Source of the DNA: Paraburkholderia bannensis | GTDB taxonomy: Bacteria > Pseudomonadota > Gammaproteobacteria > Burkholderiales > Burkholderiaceae | Assembly (NCBI RefSeq): GCF_014200455.1 | Contig: NZ_JACHBW010000012.1 | Coordinates: forward strand, 186,001-250,000 | Direction: 5' to 3' | Length of the DNA: 64,000 nucleotides | Shown here: in pieces, positions 35,215 to 44,464 of the stretch | How positions within the stretch are numbered: the first letter of the stretch is position 1 | How the letters are laid out: each line of letters opens with the position of its first letter | Notes under the pieces: generated by a model | The model's input: the letters and a program-made list of their open reading frames with translations, nothing else | What the model was told of the DNA's origin: nothing | Database searches by the model: none | Made by a program: the position numbers and the translations under genes

Positions 35215-36594
35215 TTATTTTGGCTGGACTTCGGCGGCCTTGGCGATGGCTGCCGCCGCATGCGCTTCGGCATCGAGCAAGCCGCGCAAGGTCACCTGAC
35301 TGGCTCCGAGCGCCTCGGACGTAGAAGATGCCGTGCCGATGCGCCGCGCGCGTGGCTCGTGTGCATGAATGGTCGAGCGCACCAGCGGATAAATCTGGGT
35401 GTCCCAGCGCCGCCCGTTAAACACGCCGTAATGGCCCGCGCCCGTCTGGACGTGGTGGGTTTTCATATAGGGCCGCAGCCCCGAACACAATTCCTGCGCC
35501 GCCACCGTCTGCCCCACCGCGCAGATATCGTCTTTTTCGCCCTCCACGGTCAATAGAGCCGTATGGCGAATCGCATGCGGTTCGACCAGCCGTTCGCCAA
35601 CCTTGAGCTTGCCAAGCGGCAACGCGTATTCCTGAAACACCGTGCGCACGGTCTCCAGATAAAACTCCGCCGTGAGATCGCTGGTCGCAAAGTATTCCTC
35701 GTAAAACACGCGGATCGCCTGCGCTTTCGCGGCGTCGCCCTGGGCGCGCTCGCGGCGCATATCGGCAAACGAGGCGAGATGCCGTTCGAGATTCATCGAC
35801 ATGAACGCGCCCAGTTGCACGAAGCCCGGATAAACACGCCGGCGTGCGCCCGCAAAGCCCCCTGGCACCAGGCCGATCAGATTGCGCTCGAACCATTCGA
35901 TTGGCTTGCTATTGGCGAGATCGTTGACCGCGGTGGGATTCACGCGGCAATCGATGGGACCGGCCATCAACGTCATGCTCGCAGGCTGCGCGGGGTCGTT
36001 ATCGGCGGCCATCAGCGCCACCGCCGCAAGCGCAGCCACGGTGGGCTGGCAGATCGCCACCAGATGCGCATCGGGGCCCATGCGGCGAATGAAGGCCATC
36101 AAATGCTCGACGTATTCGTCGAAACCAAAACGCCCTGCCGCCAGCGGCACGTCGCGCGGATTGTGCCAGTCGGTGATATAGACATCGTGATCGGCCAGCA
36201 TGGTGCGAACGGTGCCGCGCAGCAGCGTGGCGAAGTGCCCCGACATCGGCGCGACCAGCAGCACGCGCGGCTGCGGTGCGCCTGCGTCCTGCCGCTCCTT
36301 GCGAAAGCGCAGCAGCGTCGCGAACGGCGTGCGCTTGACCGCTTCCTCGGTCACCATCACGCGCTCGCCATCCACCAGCACCGAATCGATGCCGAAAGGC
36401 GGCCGTGCGTGCGTAAGCCCGGCCAGTTCGATCAATTCACACCAGGCGTCGATCTCACGCGTATTGATTGTATTGATTGCCGGCCACAGGTCGGGCCACG
36501 CAGCCAAAGTAGCGCGCGTGAGCGACGCGGCAGCGCGCCACGGCAGCATGAGATCCGCGAACGCCTGATACGCGGGATAAGCCAGCAGATTCAT
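35215..36594 (-). CDS. phaZ: Intracellular poly(3-hydroxybutyrate) depolymerase
   Basis: This 459-residue enzyme mobilises PHB granules in the cytoplasm. The nucleophile is a cysteine in LVAICQPTVAALAAVA (residue 182), which replaces the serine of a lipase box, as in the Ralstonia PhaZ1 type. A conserved His lies in TGAGHYGVFNGRRW. The ATG at 36594 gives the family N-terminus MNLLAYPAYQAFADLM; a longer upstream frame is Cys-rich and unlikely. The C-terminal 50 residues are Ala-rich and poorly conserved. Confidence 0.93.
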   Translation of the reverse strand: MNLLAYPAYQAFADLMLPWRAAASLTRATLAAWPDLWPAINTINTREIDAWCELIELAGLTHARPPFGIDSVLVDGERVMVTEEAVKRTPFATLLRFRKERQDAGAPQPRVLLVAPMSGHFATLLRGTVRTMLADHDVYITDWHNPRDVPLAAGRFGFDEYVEHLMAFIRRMGPDAHLVAICQPTVAALAAVALMAADNDPAQPASMTLMAGPIDCRVNPTAVNDLANSKPIEWFERNLIGLVPGGFAGARRRVYPGFVQLGAFMSMNLERHLASFADMRRERAQGDAAKAQAIRVFYEEYFATSDLTAEFYLETVRTVFQEYALPLGKLKVGERLVEPHAIRHTALLTVEGEKDDICAVGQTVAAQELCSGLRPYMKTHHVQTGAGHYGVFNGRRWDTQIYPLVRSTIHAHEPRARRIGTASSTSEALGASQVTLRGLLDAEAHAAAAIAKAAEVQPK

Positions 36595-36808
36595 AGCGCG
36601 CCCAAGCAAGAGTGTTCCTGCATGGCAGGCAATAGCTATGCCAACACGCAGCCCATTGGCATGGGCCTTGCACCCGCATTTGCATGCCTCGTCATGCGCG
36701 GCATCGCAGGCCACGCCAGCGCGGTCTGCGTGCTTCAAGGTAGTGCATGACGGCGACCTTCGCGGTGCGCCGCGCCCGTGCCATGTGCGCAGTGCTCAGG
36801 AGACCTGC

Positions 36809-37468
36809 ATGAATCAGACAAATACGAGCCTCACGATCAGCAGCCGCAACTATTCGTCGTGGTCGATGCGCGGCTGGTTGCTCGCAAGGCTCGCGGGCCT
36901 GGAATTCGAAACGGTGACCGTGCCCGTGGATGATGCCGCCGCGCGCGCCGAACTCCTGCTGCTCTCGCCTTCGATCCTCGTGCCCTGCCTGCGGCACGAC
37001 GGCATCGAAGTCTGGGACACGCTCGCCATCTGCGAATATCTCAACGAAATCTGCCCGGATGCGAAACTGCTGCCCGTCGAGCGCAAGGCGCGCTCGCACT
37101 GCCGATCGGTCTGCGGGGAAATGCACTCCGGCTTCAGTGCGCTGCGCTCCGCGTTGCCGATGAATCTGCGCGGCCACTTTCCGAACTTTCGCATCTGGTC
37201 GCGCGCGCAGGCCGATATCGAACGCATCGTAGCGATCTGGCGCGAGTGCCTCGCGCAATATGGCGGCCCCTGGCTATTCGGCGAAATCGGCGCGGCCGAC
37301 GCGATGTACGCGCCCGTCGTCACGCGCCTGCTCACCTACGAAGTGCCGATCGATGCCGATATCGGCGAATATTGCCTGCGCGTGCTCAAGCAGCCCTATG
37401 TGGCCGAATGGATCGCAGCGGCGCAGTCGGAAACCGTGGATATCGACGAGCTCGACATGGAGTTCTGA
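36809..37468 (+). CDS. Glutathione S-transferase family protein
   Basis: The 219-residue protein has an N-terminal thioredoxin-like domain with SRNYSSWSMRGWLLARLAG (probable catalytic Ser) and VWDTLAICEYLNE near residues 65-80, then an all-helical C-terminal domain. CAGGAGACC lies just before the ATG at 36809. It resembles the zeta/YfcF-like bacterial GSTs. The substrate is unknown. It is divergent from phaZ. Confidence 0.9.
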   Translation: MNQTNTSLTISSRNYSSWSMRGWLLARLAGLEFETVTVPVDDAAARAELLLLSPSILVPCLRHDGIEVWDTLAICEYLNEICPDAKLLPVERKARSHCRSVCGEMHSGFSALRSALPMNLRGHFPNFRIWSRAQADIERIVAIWRECLAQYGGPWLFGEIGAADAMYAPVVTRLLTYEVPIDADIGEYCLRVLKQPYVAEWIAAAQSETVDIDELDMEF

Positions 37469-37593
37469 TCGCCGCGATCGGCACGCAGCGACCGGCAACA
37501 GATCGAGCCCCACCTCCGAAGGCTCCACACGCCGGCCGCGCCGGTGAAATAGCTGAACCCCGTGCTACTGTTCGAGCGCCTGTATCTGCGAGG

Positions 37594-37818
37594 TCACCGT
37601 AGGATTGACACCACAGTTGGCCTTTCCGGGCTCGCATCCTCGTGAAAGATATCGTCCAGGTACTGCGCGAGCTCATCGGCGGCCACGCAATCGGGGATCT
37701 CAAACGATGCGCGTCTGCGCTTGCCCTCCTCGCCGATCAGGTACGCGACCCACGCCCCCTCGTTCCTGGCGATGGCCATCCTGCGGCCAAATACATCGAA
37801 TCGATATTCTTCCGCCAT
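37594..37818 (-). CDS. Small conserved protein (DUF7661-like)
   Basis: This short 74-residue protein starts at the ATG at 37818 (MAEEYRFDVFGRRMAIARN). It has a compact beta-type N-terminus and an acidic helix, VAADELAQYLDDIFHEDASP. Small proteins of this appearance occur widely in beta- and gammaproteobacteria without known function. It has no signal peptide and no obvious partner. Confidence 0.7.
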   Translation of the reverse strand: MAEEYRFDVFGRRMAIARNEGAWVAYLIGEEGKRRRASFEIPDCVAADELAQYLDDIFHEDASPERPTVVSILR

Positions 37819-38185
37819 AGCGTGCAAGCTCCCGCTCTCGTGATTGCCGACAGGTTATAACAGTTGTGCACGCAACGTTAAAGCCATCGACAAAAGCGCC
37901 CCGAGACGCGCCCGTGATGCCCGATCAGGGCGACGCCTCAGCCCATTTGCGCCGCCATCCAATAGAGTTTGCGTGGAGTTTGCGTGGAATGCATGCAGGA
38001 AACGGCACGCGTCATGGAAGCGCTCGATCATGAAGAAAACCAGCCTTATTTCATCGATCAATTATATTTTTTCATTCCAGCTTTGACGCAACGATGAACC
38101 GCCAGATGCCGATGCGGGCCGCGCCTGGCTTGCCAGCCGCATTTTGTCGGGGTATCAAGCTAGTCCCTTCACTACGCTGATCATC
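37819..38185. other. Intergenic region before the cupin gene
   Basis: The 367-bp stretch lies between divergent small genes. It contains an AT-rich segment near 38030-38090 that could hold a promoter. I see no convincing gene or repeat. Confidence 0.5.
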
Positions 38186-38548
38186 ATGCGCATTCTGGAT
38201 ATCGTCGATTACTCGCAGCCCGCCAAAGAGACCCTCGAATGGGAGCCGAAGCCCGAAGCCGTGATTTCCGGCGTGCCGCGCCAGGCCGCGCATATGCACT
38301 TCACGAGCGCCTGCGGCCAGCTTTCCACCGGCATCTGGGAAAGCGAAACGGGAAAGTGGACGGTGAATTTCACCGAGAACGAGTACTGCGAAATTCTCGA
38401 AGGTGTCTCGGTGCTGCGCGACGAGGAAGGTGCTGAGCGCACCGTGCGCGCGGGTGATCGGTTTCTGATCCCGGCGGGCTTCAAAGGCACCTGGGAAGTG
38501 GTCGAGCGCTGCAAAAAGGTGTTCGTTTCCGTCGAATTCAAGGGCTAA
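38186..38548 (+). CDS. Cupin protein of the DUF861/EutQ-like type
   Basis: The 120-residue single-domain cupin has ENEYCEILEGVSVLRDEEG near residue 63 and VRAGDRFLIPAGFKGTWEV near 90, the two beta-barrel motifs of the Cupin_3 family. Classical metal-binding histidines are missing, as is usual in this family. I chose the ATG at 38186; the frame is open upstream but unlike the family. Its role is unknown. A terminator follows 20 bp later. Confidence 0.82.
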   Translation: MRILDIVDYSQPAKETLEWEPKPEAVISGVPRQAAHMHFTSACGQLSTGIWESETGKWTVNFTENEYCEILEGVSVLRDEEGAERTVRAGDRFLIPAGFKGTWEVVERCKKVFVSVEFKG

Positions 38549-38567
38549 CGCGGCCCTTGAAGTAACA

Positions 38568-38596
38568 AAGCCCCGTAGCCGCGCGGCACGGGGCTT
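38568..38596. terminator. Bidirectional terminator between cupin and sugar-binding genes
   Basis: AAGCCCCGT and its complement ACGGGGCTT flank a GC-rich 11-base loop, with T-runs on both sides (TTTTG to the right, TTGTTA to the left). It can stop transcripts from both converging genes. Confidence 0.8.
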
Positions 38597-38631
38597 TTGC
38601 TGTCGCTGGATTCCCGCGAATTCAGCCGGAA

Positions 38632-39708
38632 TCACTCCACCGGAATCCATCCCGCCGTCGCTGCGGTGCTCACGCGGAACGCCGGAAACTTCGCGCCCAG
38701 TTCCGCGATGGTATGGATATCGTTCTTCACGAGATCGTCGCGCGTGACGAGCGTGGGCTTGACCGTGATGTGATGGTCGAGCGGTTGCCCTGCCACCTCC
38801 AGCGCCGCCGCGCGCACCGACACCGCGCCCACCACCGCCGGGTTGGTCGCTGCCGTCGCGACCCAGGCGCTGTTGGGCGCGCGGATCGCCTCGATATCGG
38901 CGGTCGAAATGTCGGCGCTATAGATGCGCAGTTTGCCGCCGAGATTCGCCTCGCCCGCCGCCAGGCTCGCGCCGCGCGCGAACTCGTCATAAGGCGCGAT
39001 CACCACGCGGATATCCGGATGCGCGCGATACGCCGCCGACGCCTGGTTCGCCACCGATTGCGCGATGGGGTTATCCACGGTGCCCCAGCGCGCCTGCTCG
39101 TGCACCTTCGGATGCGCGCTCTTGAAGGCCTGCCAAACCGCATCGCGGCGATCGAGCGGCGCGAAGCCCGCCACATACACATAGCCCGCGGAGAACGCGT
39201 CGCCGTTGTCCTTCACTGCCTGTTGCAGCAGCAGCGAGGCCAGATCGTGATCGCTCTGCTCGATCTGCGGCACGCGCGGATTGGCCAGATCGACGTCGAA
39301 GGCCACCACCTTGATGCCCTTGTCGAGCGCCTGTTGCACCACGTCCTTGAGCGATTCGGGCAGACCGTGATTGACGATGATCGCGGATACGCCCAGGTTG
39401 ATCGCCTGCTGGATCTGATCGCGCTGCTGCGCGGCGTCCTGACGGCCTTCATAGATGCGCAGATCGACGCCGAGCGCCTTGGCCTGCTTCTGCGCGCCCG
39501 CCTCGTAGGCCTGGAAGAAGTCGCCTTCGGACAGGTAGTTGACCAGCGCGATCTTCACGCCGCCCTTGTCGAACGGCGCGGGTGCGCCTTTGAGTGCGCC
39601 CGCGTGCGCCACACCCGCGCCCAGCAGGGCTGCCGCGCAGAGTGTGAGCGTGCCGACCGCACGGGCAAGTGCTTGACGAGGCGCCGATGCGTGCTTTGCT
39701 GCCTTCAT
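38632..39708 (-). CDS. Sugar ABC transporter periplasmic binding protein (RbsB type)
   Basis: The 358-residue precursor has a signal peptide ending GVAHAGA near residue 37. The rest is a type I periplasmic-binding fold with the segments SAIIVNHGLPESLKDVVQQAL and KVVAFDVDL. GAGGGG lies just before the ATG at 39708. It is the last gene of an ATPase-permease-binding protein operon. The ligand (a pentose, hexose or related polyol) is unknown, and no sugar catabolic gene adjoins. Confidence 0.9.
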   Translation of the reverse strand: MKAAKHASAPRQALARAVGTLTLCAAALLGAGVAHAGALKGAPAPFDKGGVKIALVNYLSEGDFFQAYEAGAQKQAKALGVDLRIYEGRQDAAQQRDQIQQAINLGVSAIIVNHGLPESLKDVVQQALDKGIKVVAFDVDLANPRVPQIEQSDHDLASLLLQQAVKDNGDAFSAGYVYVAGFAPLDRRDAVWQAFKSAHPKVHEQARWGTVDNPIAQSVANQASAAYRAHPDIRVVIAPYDEFARGASLAAGEANLGGKLRIYSADISTADIEAIRAPNSAWVATAATNPAVVGAVSVRAAALEVAGQPLDHHITVKPTLVTRDDLVKNDIHTIAELGAKFPAFRVSTAATAGWIPVE

Positions 39709-39786
39709 GATTCCCCTCTCCATATCATCAGGATTGCATGGTTATTTATCTGAAGCCGTGAATTGCGCAGCGCTGGATTGGCTGCC

Positions 39787-40863
39787 TTAAACGCGCGCGC
39801 CGCCGCGATGTCCGATGCTGAACGTGAACGCCAGCGCAACCACCAGCAATGCGCCCTTGATGAAATCCTGCAGGTAATACGGCGCATTGAGCATGGTAAG
39901 ACCGTTGAGCAGCACGCCCACGAAAACCGCGCCGATCACCGTGCCCGGCACGTTGGGCCGCTTCACGCCCCATACGGCATAGCCCACCAGCGCGGCCGCC
40001 ACGGCGTCGAGCAGCAGCGAATGGCCCGCGCTGACGTCGCCGCGTCCCACGCGCGCCGCAATCAGCAGACCGCCAAGCGAAGCAATCGCACCAGAAGCCA
40101 CGTAAGCCGCCACGCGATAGCGCGCGGCAGGCGCACCCGCCAGGCGCGCCGCCGTTTCGTTGCCGCCGATCGCGTAAATCACCCGGCCCCAGCGCGTCAA
40201 CGCCATCACCGCCGAGACCAGCAGCGTCAGCGCCAGCAGCACCAGTACCGGCGCGGGCACGATTTCGAACAGACGCGCGCGGCCTAGCGCGAGAAATGCA
40301 GCGGGGAACGTGCCGCTTGCCTCGCTGCCGTCGGGCAGGATCGTGCCGGTGGCGAGCGAGCGTCCACCCGTGGGAATCAGTTGCAGCCCGGCGAGCAGGA
40401 ACAGCGTGCCCAGCGTCGCGAGTTGATCGGGCACATGCAGGCGGGTAATCAGCACGCCGTTGAAGAGACCCGCCGCGACGCCAAGGGCGAGGCAAGCCGC
40501 GGCCGCCTCCCATGCGTTGCCGTGCCAGACCACCAGCACGTAGCTCGCCGCCATCTGGGCGGTGGCGGCCACGCTGCCCACCGAAAGATCGAAGCCGCCC
40601 GCCGCCAGCGTGATGGTCACGCCAATGCCGAGCAGCGCCACGATCGACACGGCCTGCAGGATGCTGAAAAGATTCTCGACGCTCACGAACGCCGGTTCGC
40701 GCACCGCGAACAGCACGCTCATGGCGGCGAGTACGCTCAGCAGGCTCAGGCGTTCGAGCCACGCAAGCGCGGCGCGGCGGCGCGAAAGCGTAGTGGCGCG
40801 ACCTTGTGCCGAGGGTGCGGATTGCGCGGAATCGTTAGCGAGCGTCGGTGTGCCGGATTTCAC
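39787..40863 (-). CDS. Sugar ABC transporter permease (RbsC type)
   Basis: The 358-residue inner-membrane protein has about ten hydrophobic segments and the ribose-family motif ITLAAGGFDLSVGSVAA near residue 84. The C-terminal segment VPGTVIGAVFVGVLLNGLTML is also typical. It lies 10 bp after the ATPase gene and 78 bp before the binding protein. Confidence 0.92.
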   Translation of the reverse strand: MKSGTPTLANDSAQSAPSAQGRATTLSRRRAALAWLERLSLLSVLAAMSVLFAVREPAFVSVENLFSILQAVSIVALLGIGVTITLAAGGFDLSVGSVAATAQMAASYVLVVWHGNAWEAAAACLALGVAAGLFNGVLITRLHVPDQLATLGTLFLLAGLQLIPTGGRSLATGTILPDGSEASGTFPAAFLALGRARLFEIVPAPVLVLLALTLLVSAVMALTRWGRVIYAIGGNETAARLAGAPAARYRVAAYVASGAIASLGGLLIAARVGRGDVSAGHSLLLDAVAAALVGYAVWGVKRPNVPGTVIGAVFVGVLLNGLTMLNAPYYLQDFIKGALLVVALAFTFSIGHRGGARV

Positions 40864-40873
40864 GTTGGGAGTC

Positions 40874-42361
40874 TCAAGTTGAAGTCAGAGTGTCGGTGGC
40901 GCGCTCAAGCGTGCCGCGATCGAAATACACGATGCGGTCCGCCACCTCGTGCGCTTCTTCGAGATCGCTCACGAACACCAGCGTGGCGCGCCCGGCGGCG
41001 CGGCGGCGCAGGGTCGCGGCGATATCGGCGCGCGCCCCCGCATCGACGCCCTGAAACGGCTCGTCGAGCAGCAGCACGCGCGCGGGTTCGGCGTGCCAGC
41101 GCGCGAGCAGTACCTTCTGCTGGTTGCCGCCCGAGAGGCGCGCCACGCGGTCGTCGGGACCGTTGCAGCGAATGCCGAAAGTGTCGATGAATTCGCGCGC
41201 GACCTCGCGCTCCTTCGCCCGCGAAACGATGCCAGCGACGCCCGCGCGGCTCCAGCGCGGCAGAAACGGAAAGCCGATGCTGCCCGCGATCGAGGCGAAC
41301 GGCACGGCATCGGGAAAGAGCGAACTGCGCCAGCGATCCTCGCCCGCCAGAAAGACGCCCGCGCGAATCGCCTCGCGCGGCGTGCGGGGGCGCCATGGTG
41401 CGCCGTAGAGGCGCATCGCGCCCGCGCTCGCGCGCGTCGCGCCAAAGATCACCTGTGCAAGACGCGTTTTGCCCGCGCCCACCGGTCCGACTACGGCGAC
41501 GATTTCGCCTTCGCGCACGTCGAGATCGAATGGCTCGGAATGCGAACTGAGTTGCAGCCCCCGCAGTTCGAGCGCCGCCCTGGCGTGCTGCGCGACTTCG
41601 CCCTTCGCGGCAGTCGTGTCGGGCAGACGCCGCCCGATCATCGTCTCCAGCGCGGTATCAAAATCGATGGGCGCATCCTGTGCGGCCACGATGCGTCCAT
41701 CGCGCATCACCACCACGCGCGATGCCAACCGGCGCAGATCGGCCAGCCGGTGCGAGACCAGCAGCACGGCCACGCCTTCGGCGCGCAGCCCATCGATCAA
41801 GGTATAGAGACGTTCGGCTTCGGCGGCGGAAAGACTGGCGGTGGGCTCGTCGAGAATCAGCAGGCGCGCGCGCGTGGCCAGCGCGCGCGCCAGCACCACG
41901 CGCTGCTGCGCCGCCAGCGAAAGCGTGCCGAGCGGCGCGTCGAGATCGACGCCTTCCAGGCCCACGCGCGCCGCCAGTTCGCGTGCACGCGCAAGACGGC
42001 GGGCGCGCGGCGTCCAGATCGTGGCAACGCCGCCGCAGAGTTCGTCGAGCAGCAGGTTGTCCGCAATCGACAGGTCGGGCACAACCACGTCGGCGATGGA
42101 CTGATGCACCGTCGCCACGCCCAGGCGTTTCGCGGCCAGCGGCGAGTCGGGCGCATAGGCTTGCCCGTCGAGCGTCATCGCGCCTTCGTCGGCGGCTTGC
42201 ACGCCGCTCACGATTTTCACGAAAGTGGACTTGCCCGCGCCGTTTGCGCCCATCAGCGCAACCACTTCGCCCGCCCCAATCGACAGGTCCAGCCGCGCGA
42301 GCGCAGTGGTCGCGCCAAAGCGCTTCGCGATTGCACGGGCGGTCAATACGGGGGCGGACAT
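40874..42361 (-). CDS. Sugar ABC transporter ATPase (two nucleotide-binding domains)
   Basis: The 495-residue protein has two ABC domains, as in RbsA. Domain 1 has Walker A GANGAGKST and Walker B LLILDEPTASL. Domain 2 has GPVGAGKTR, the signature LSGGNQQKVLLARW and RVLLLDEPFQGVD. I chose the ATG at 42361 because GGAG lies 10 bp upstream; two further in-frame ATGs upstream are possible. It is the first gene of the operon and is divergent from a sulfonate-type binding protein. Confidence 0.92.
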   Translation of the reverse strand: MSAPVLTARAIAKRFGATTALARLDLSIGAGEVVALMGANGAGKSTFVKIVSGVQAADEGAMTLDGQAYAPDSPLAAKRLGVATVHQSIADVVVPDLSIADNLLLDELCGGVATIWTPRARRLARARELAARVGLEGVDLDAPLGTLSLAAQQRVVLARALATRARLLILDEPTASLSAAEAERLYTLIDGLRAEGVAVLLVSHRLADLRRLASRVVVMRDGRIVAAQDAPIDFDTALETMIGRRLPDTTAAKGEVAQHARAALELRGLQLSSHSEPFDLDVREGEIVAVVGPVGAGKTRLAQVIFGATRASAGAMRLYGAPWRPRTPREAIRAGVFLAGEDRWRSSLFPDAVPFASIAGSIGFPFLPRWSRAGVAGIVSRAKEREVAREFIDTFGIRCNGPDDRVARLSGGNQQKVLLARWHAEPARVLLLDEPFQGVDAGARADIAATLRRRAAGRATLVFVSDLEEAHEVADRIVYFDRGTLERATDTLTST

Positions 42362-42644
42362 GGCGCGGCGGCTCCGGGCGGACGAATCTGAATTGCCGAT
42401 CATCGTAGCGAGCCGCACGCACGCTCCCAACGAAGCGATGTTCATATCCATGCGAGCGCTTTTGCTAAAGCGCCAGGTCACGCAGTATTGCGCAACGCTC
42501 CATATGGTTATGCGAAACGCTTGGTTCTGCTGCACGCAGCCCGTCTCTAGAATCGGTAGATAGCCCAACATCCGTACGCCGATTTATTCAGCGATGCGAA
42601 TGATCTGGCAAGCGCCGTTTCCCAATATGTATCTTATCGACAGC

Positions 42645-43634
42645 ATGCAAAACAGCAGACGCAAATTTATCCGCCAGATTTCCGCCACGGCGCTGGGTGC
42701 AGCCGCCCTCCCCTCGCTCGTGACCCACGCTCGCGCCGCCGATACGCGCACCTTGCGCATCGGCTACCAGAAGTTCAACACGCTCAATATCCTCAAAGGC
42801 ACCGGCAATCTGGAGCGCGCCCTGCAGCCGCTCGGCTGGAGCGTGCGCTGGGCGGAATTCGCGGCGGGGCCGCAACTCACGGAAGCGCTCAACGCCGAGG
42901 CGATCGACTTCGGCCATGCCGCCGATACGCCGTCCGCCTTCGCCAATGCGGCAGGCGTCAACGCCGTCTATCTGGGCGCGGAGCTGCCTTATCCCAAGGG
43001 CATTGGCATCTTCGTGGCGGCGGATTCGCCGATCCACTCGATCCGCGAACTGAAGGGCAGGAAAGTGGCGATCGGGCGCGGCTGGAATGTGCAATATTTG
43101 CTGGTGCGCGCGCTGCGCGAGGCGGGGCTCGAATACGGCGATATCCAGCCCGTCTATCTGACCAGCGCGGCCGATGTGAGCGCGACGTATCTCTCGGGTA
43201 ACGTCGATGCGGCCGGTCTGTGGGACCCGTTCCTCGCGAGCCAGCAACTGGCGAGCGCGCCGCGCGTGCTGCGCGATGGCACGGGCCTGTCGAACAACCG
43301 CACCTTTCATCTGGCGCGGCCCGACTTCGTCAAACAGAATCCGCAGGTAATCCGCGTGCTGTTTGAGGAACTGGCCAAGGCGAATGCGTGGACCCAGAGC
43401 CATCCGCAGGAAACCGCGAATCTGCTCGCACCGCAGCTAGGCGTGCGCCCGGAGGTGCTCAAGCTCTCGACCGAACGCCGCCACTATACGACCGTGGCCG
43501 TGACGCCGGATATCGTGAAGGAACAGCAGGATATCGTCGATACCTTTCACTCGCTGGGACTGGTGAAAGAGCGCGTCGATGTGGCGCGCTTCGTCTATCC
43601 CGAGGTGTTCGTTCAAGCCGTTCAAGCGTCGTAA
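42645..43634 (+). CDS. Sulfonate/nitrate-type ABC substrate-binding protein (SsuA-like), orphan
   Basis: The 329-residue precursor starts at the ATG at 42645 with a twin-arginine-like signal (SRRKFIRQISATALG) ending HARAAD near residue 34. The mature part has the SsuA-type segments LRIGYQKFNTLNILKG, AIDFGHAADTPSAFA and LKGRKVAIGRGWNVQYLL. It probably binds an aliphatic sulfonate. No permease or ATPase gene is next to it; the nearest set of that type is at 52.1-54.8 kb. Confidence 0.85.
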   Translation: MQNSRRKFIRQISATALGAAALPSLVTHARAADTRTLRIGYQKFNTLNILKGTGNLERALQPLGWSVRWAEFAAGPQLTEALNAEAIDFGHAADTPSAFANAAGVNAVYLGAELPYPKGIGIFVAADSPIHSIRELKGRKVAIGRGWNVQYLLVRALREAGLEYGDIQPVYLTSAADVSATYLSGNVDAAGLWDPFLASQQLASAPRVLRDGTGLSNNRTFHLARPDFVKQNPQVIRVLFEELAKANAWTQSHPQETANLLAPQLGVRPEVLKLSTERRHYTTVAVTPDIVKEQQDIVDTFHSLGLVKERVDVARFVYPEVFVQAVQAS

Positions 43635-43642
43635 CTGCCGCT

Positions 43643-44464
43643 TTAAAAGCGGTAGTCGAGCGCAGCGAAGGTCGTCAGCTCGCAGCGGCGTTCGGTAATC
43701 GGACTGCCGCCCGCATAGTGCTCCAGACGCCCGAGCGTGGCGTTGACGGAGCCAACCCAGTGCTTCGAAAAATCGTGCGTGGCGTAGAACGTCATGTGCA
43801 CGTCGCGGATACCGGAACCGGTGGCGTACTGCGGCAGCCCGGAAGCCGCGCTCTGCGCCGACGAGATGCCGAACAGGGTGCGCGTGTACACGGCATTGGC
43901 CCATGTGAGGCCTGGACCGACCGAAAAGAGCCAGCCCTTGAGCGGCAGCGAGGCGTAGAGATCCGCGCTCGCCGTGGTGCCCTGGCCGTTGCCGGAAATG
44001 TCCTGATAGACCGCCACGGCGCCCGTGAAAGCCCAAACCGTGTAGTCGCCGAAAATGCGCAGCTTGGGGCCGTCATCCACATTGCCCAGACCGCGCAGAT
44101 GCGGATCGTCGGAGGCCGTGCGCGACTGGAAGTCGAAGCTCAGCGACGCGCCCAGGTGATAGTTCTCGTTGGTCAGCACGTTGATGCCAAGCACGTCCGG
44201 ACCCTGCGAGAAGATGCGGTCGCGATACGAAATGTCGAGCGCCGGGAACGGATAGACCTTCATATGGCGCGAGCCCGGGTATTGCGGCGCGAAGTAGGCG
44301 CCGGGGCCAATCGCGATCTTCCAGGGCGACGCGTCGGGCGTCGTGGCGTTGCTTGCCTGCGCCGTGGTTTCGTTGCTCGCGCTGTTATCGTCGGCCCGGC
44401 TCTGCTGGGCGAACGCCAGCACGGCGGCGCAGGCCAGCGCCTTGATCGTCATCGACTGCTTCAC
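43643..44464 (-). CDS. MipA/OmpV-family outer-membrane protein
   Basis: The 273-residue protein starts at a GTG (44464) that overlaps the hydrolase stop; the ATG at 44452 is an alternative. A signal peptide ends QQSRADD near residue 25. The beta-rich mature part has GPGAYFAPQYPGSRHMKVYPFPALDISYRD cut into the usual OmpV start, and ends TTFAALDYRF with a terminal Phe. Family members scaffold murein enzymes (MipA) or are porin-like. It is last in an operon with a hydrolase and a DUF4118 membrane protein. Confidence 0.87.
   Translation of the reverse strand: MKQSMTIKALACAAVLAFAQQSRADDNSASNETTAQASNATTPDASPWKIAIGPGAYFAPQYPGSRHMKVYPFPALDISYRDRIFSQGPDVLGINVLTNENYHLGASLSFDFQSRTASDDPHLRGLGNVDDGPKLRIFGDYTVWAFTGAVAVYQDISGNGQGTTASADLYASLPLKGWLFSVGPGLTWANAVYTRTLFGISSAQSAASGLPQYATGSGIRDVHMTFYATHDFSKHWVGSVNATLGRLEHYAGGSPITERRCELTTFAALDYRF

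Noticed and set aside
43634..43656. Terminator hairpin between the sulfonate-binding and MipA genes
   Set aside because: The small palindrome around CCGCTTTAAAAGCGG overlaps the MipA stop codon and has no following T-run, so support is too weak.
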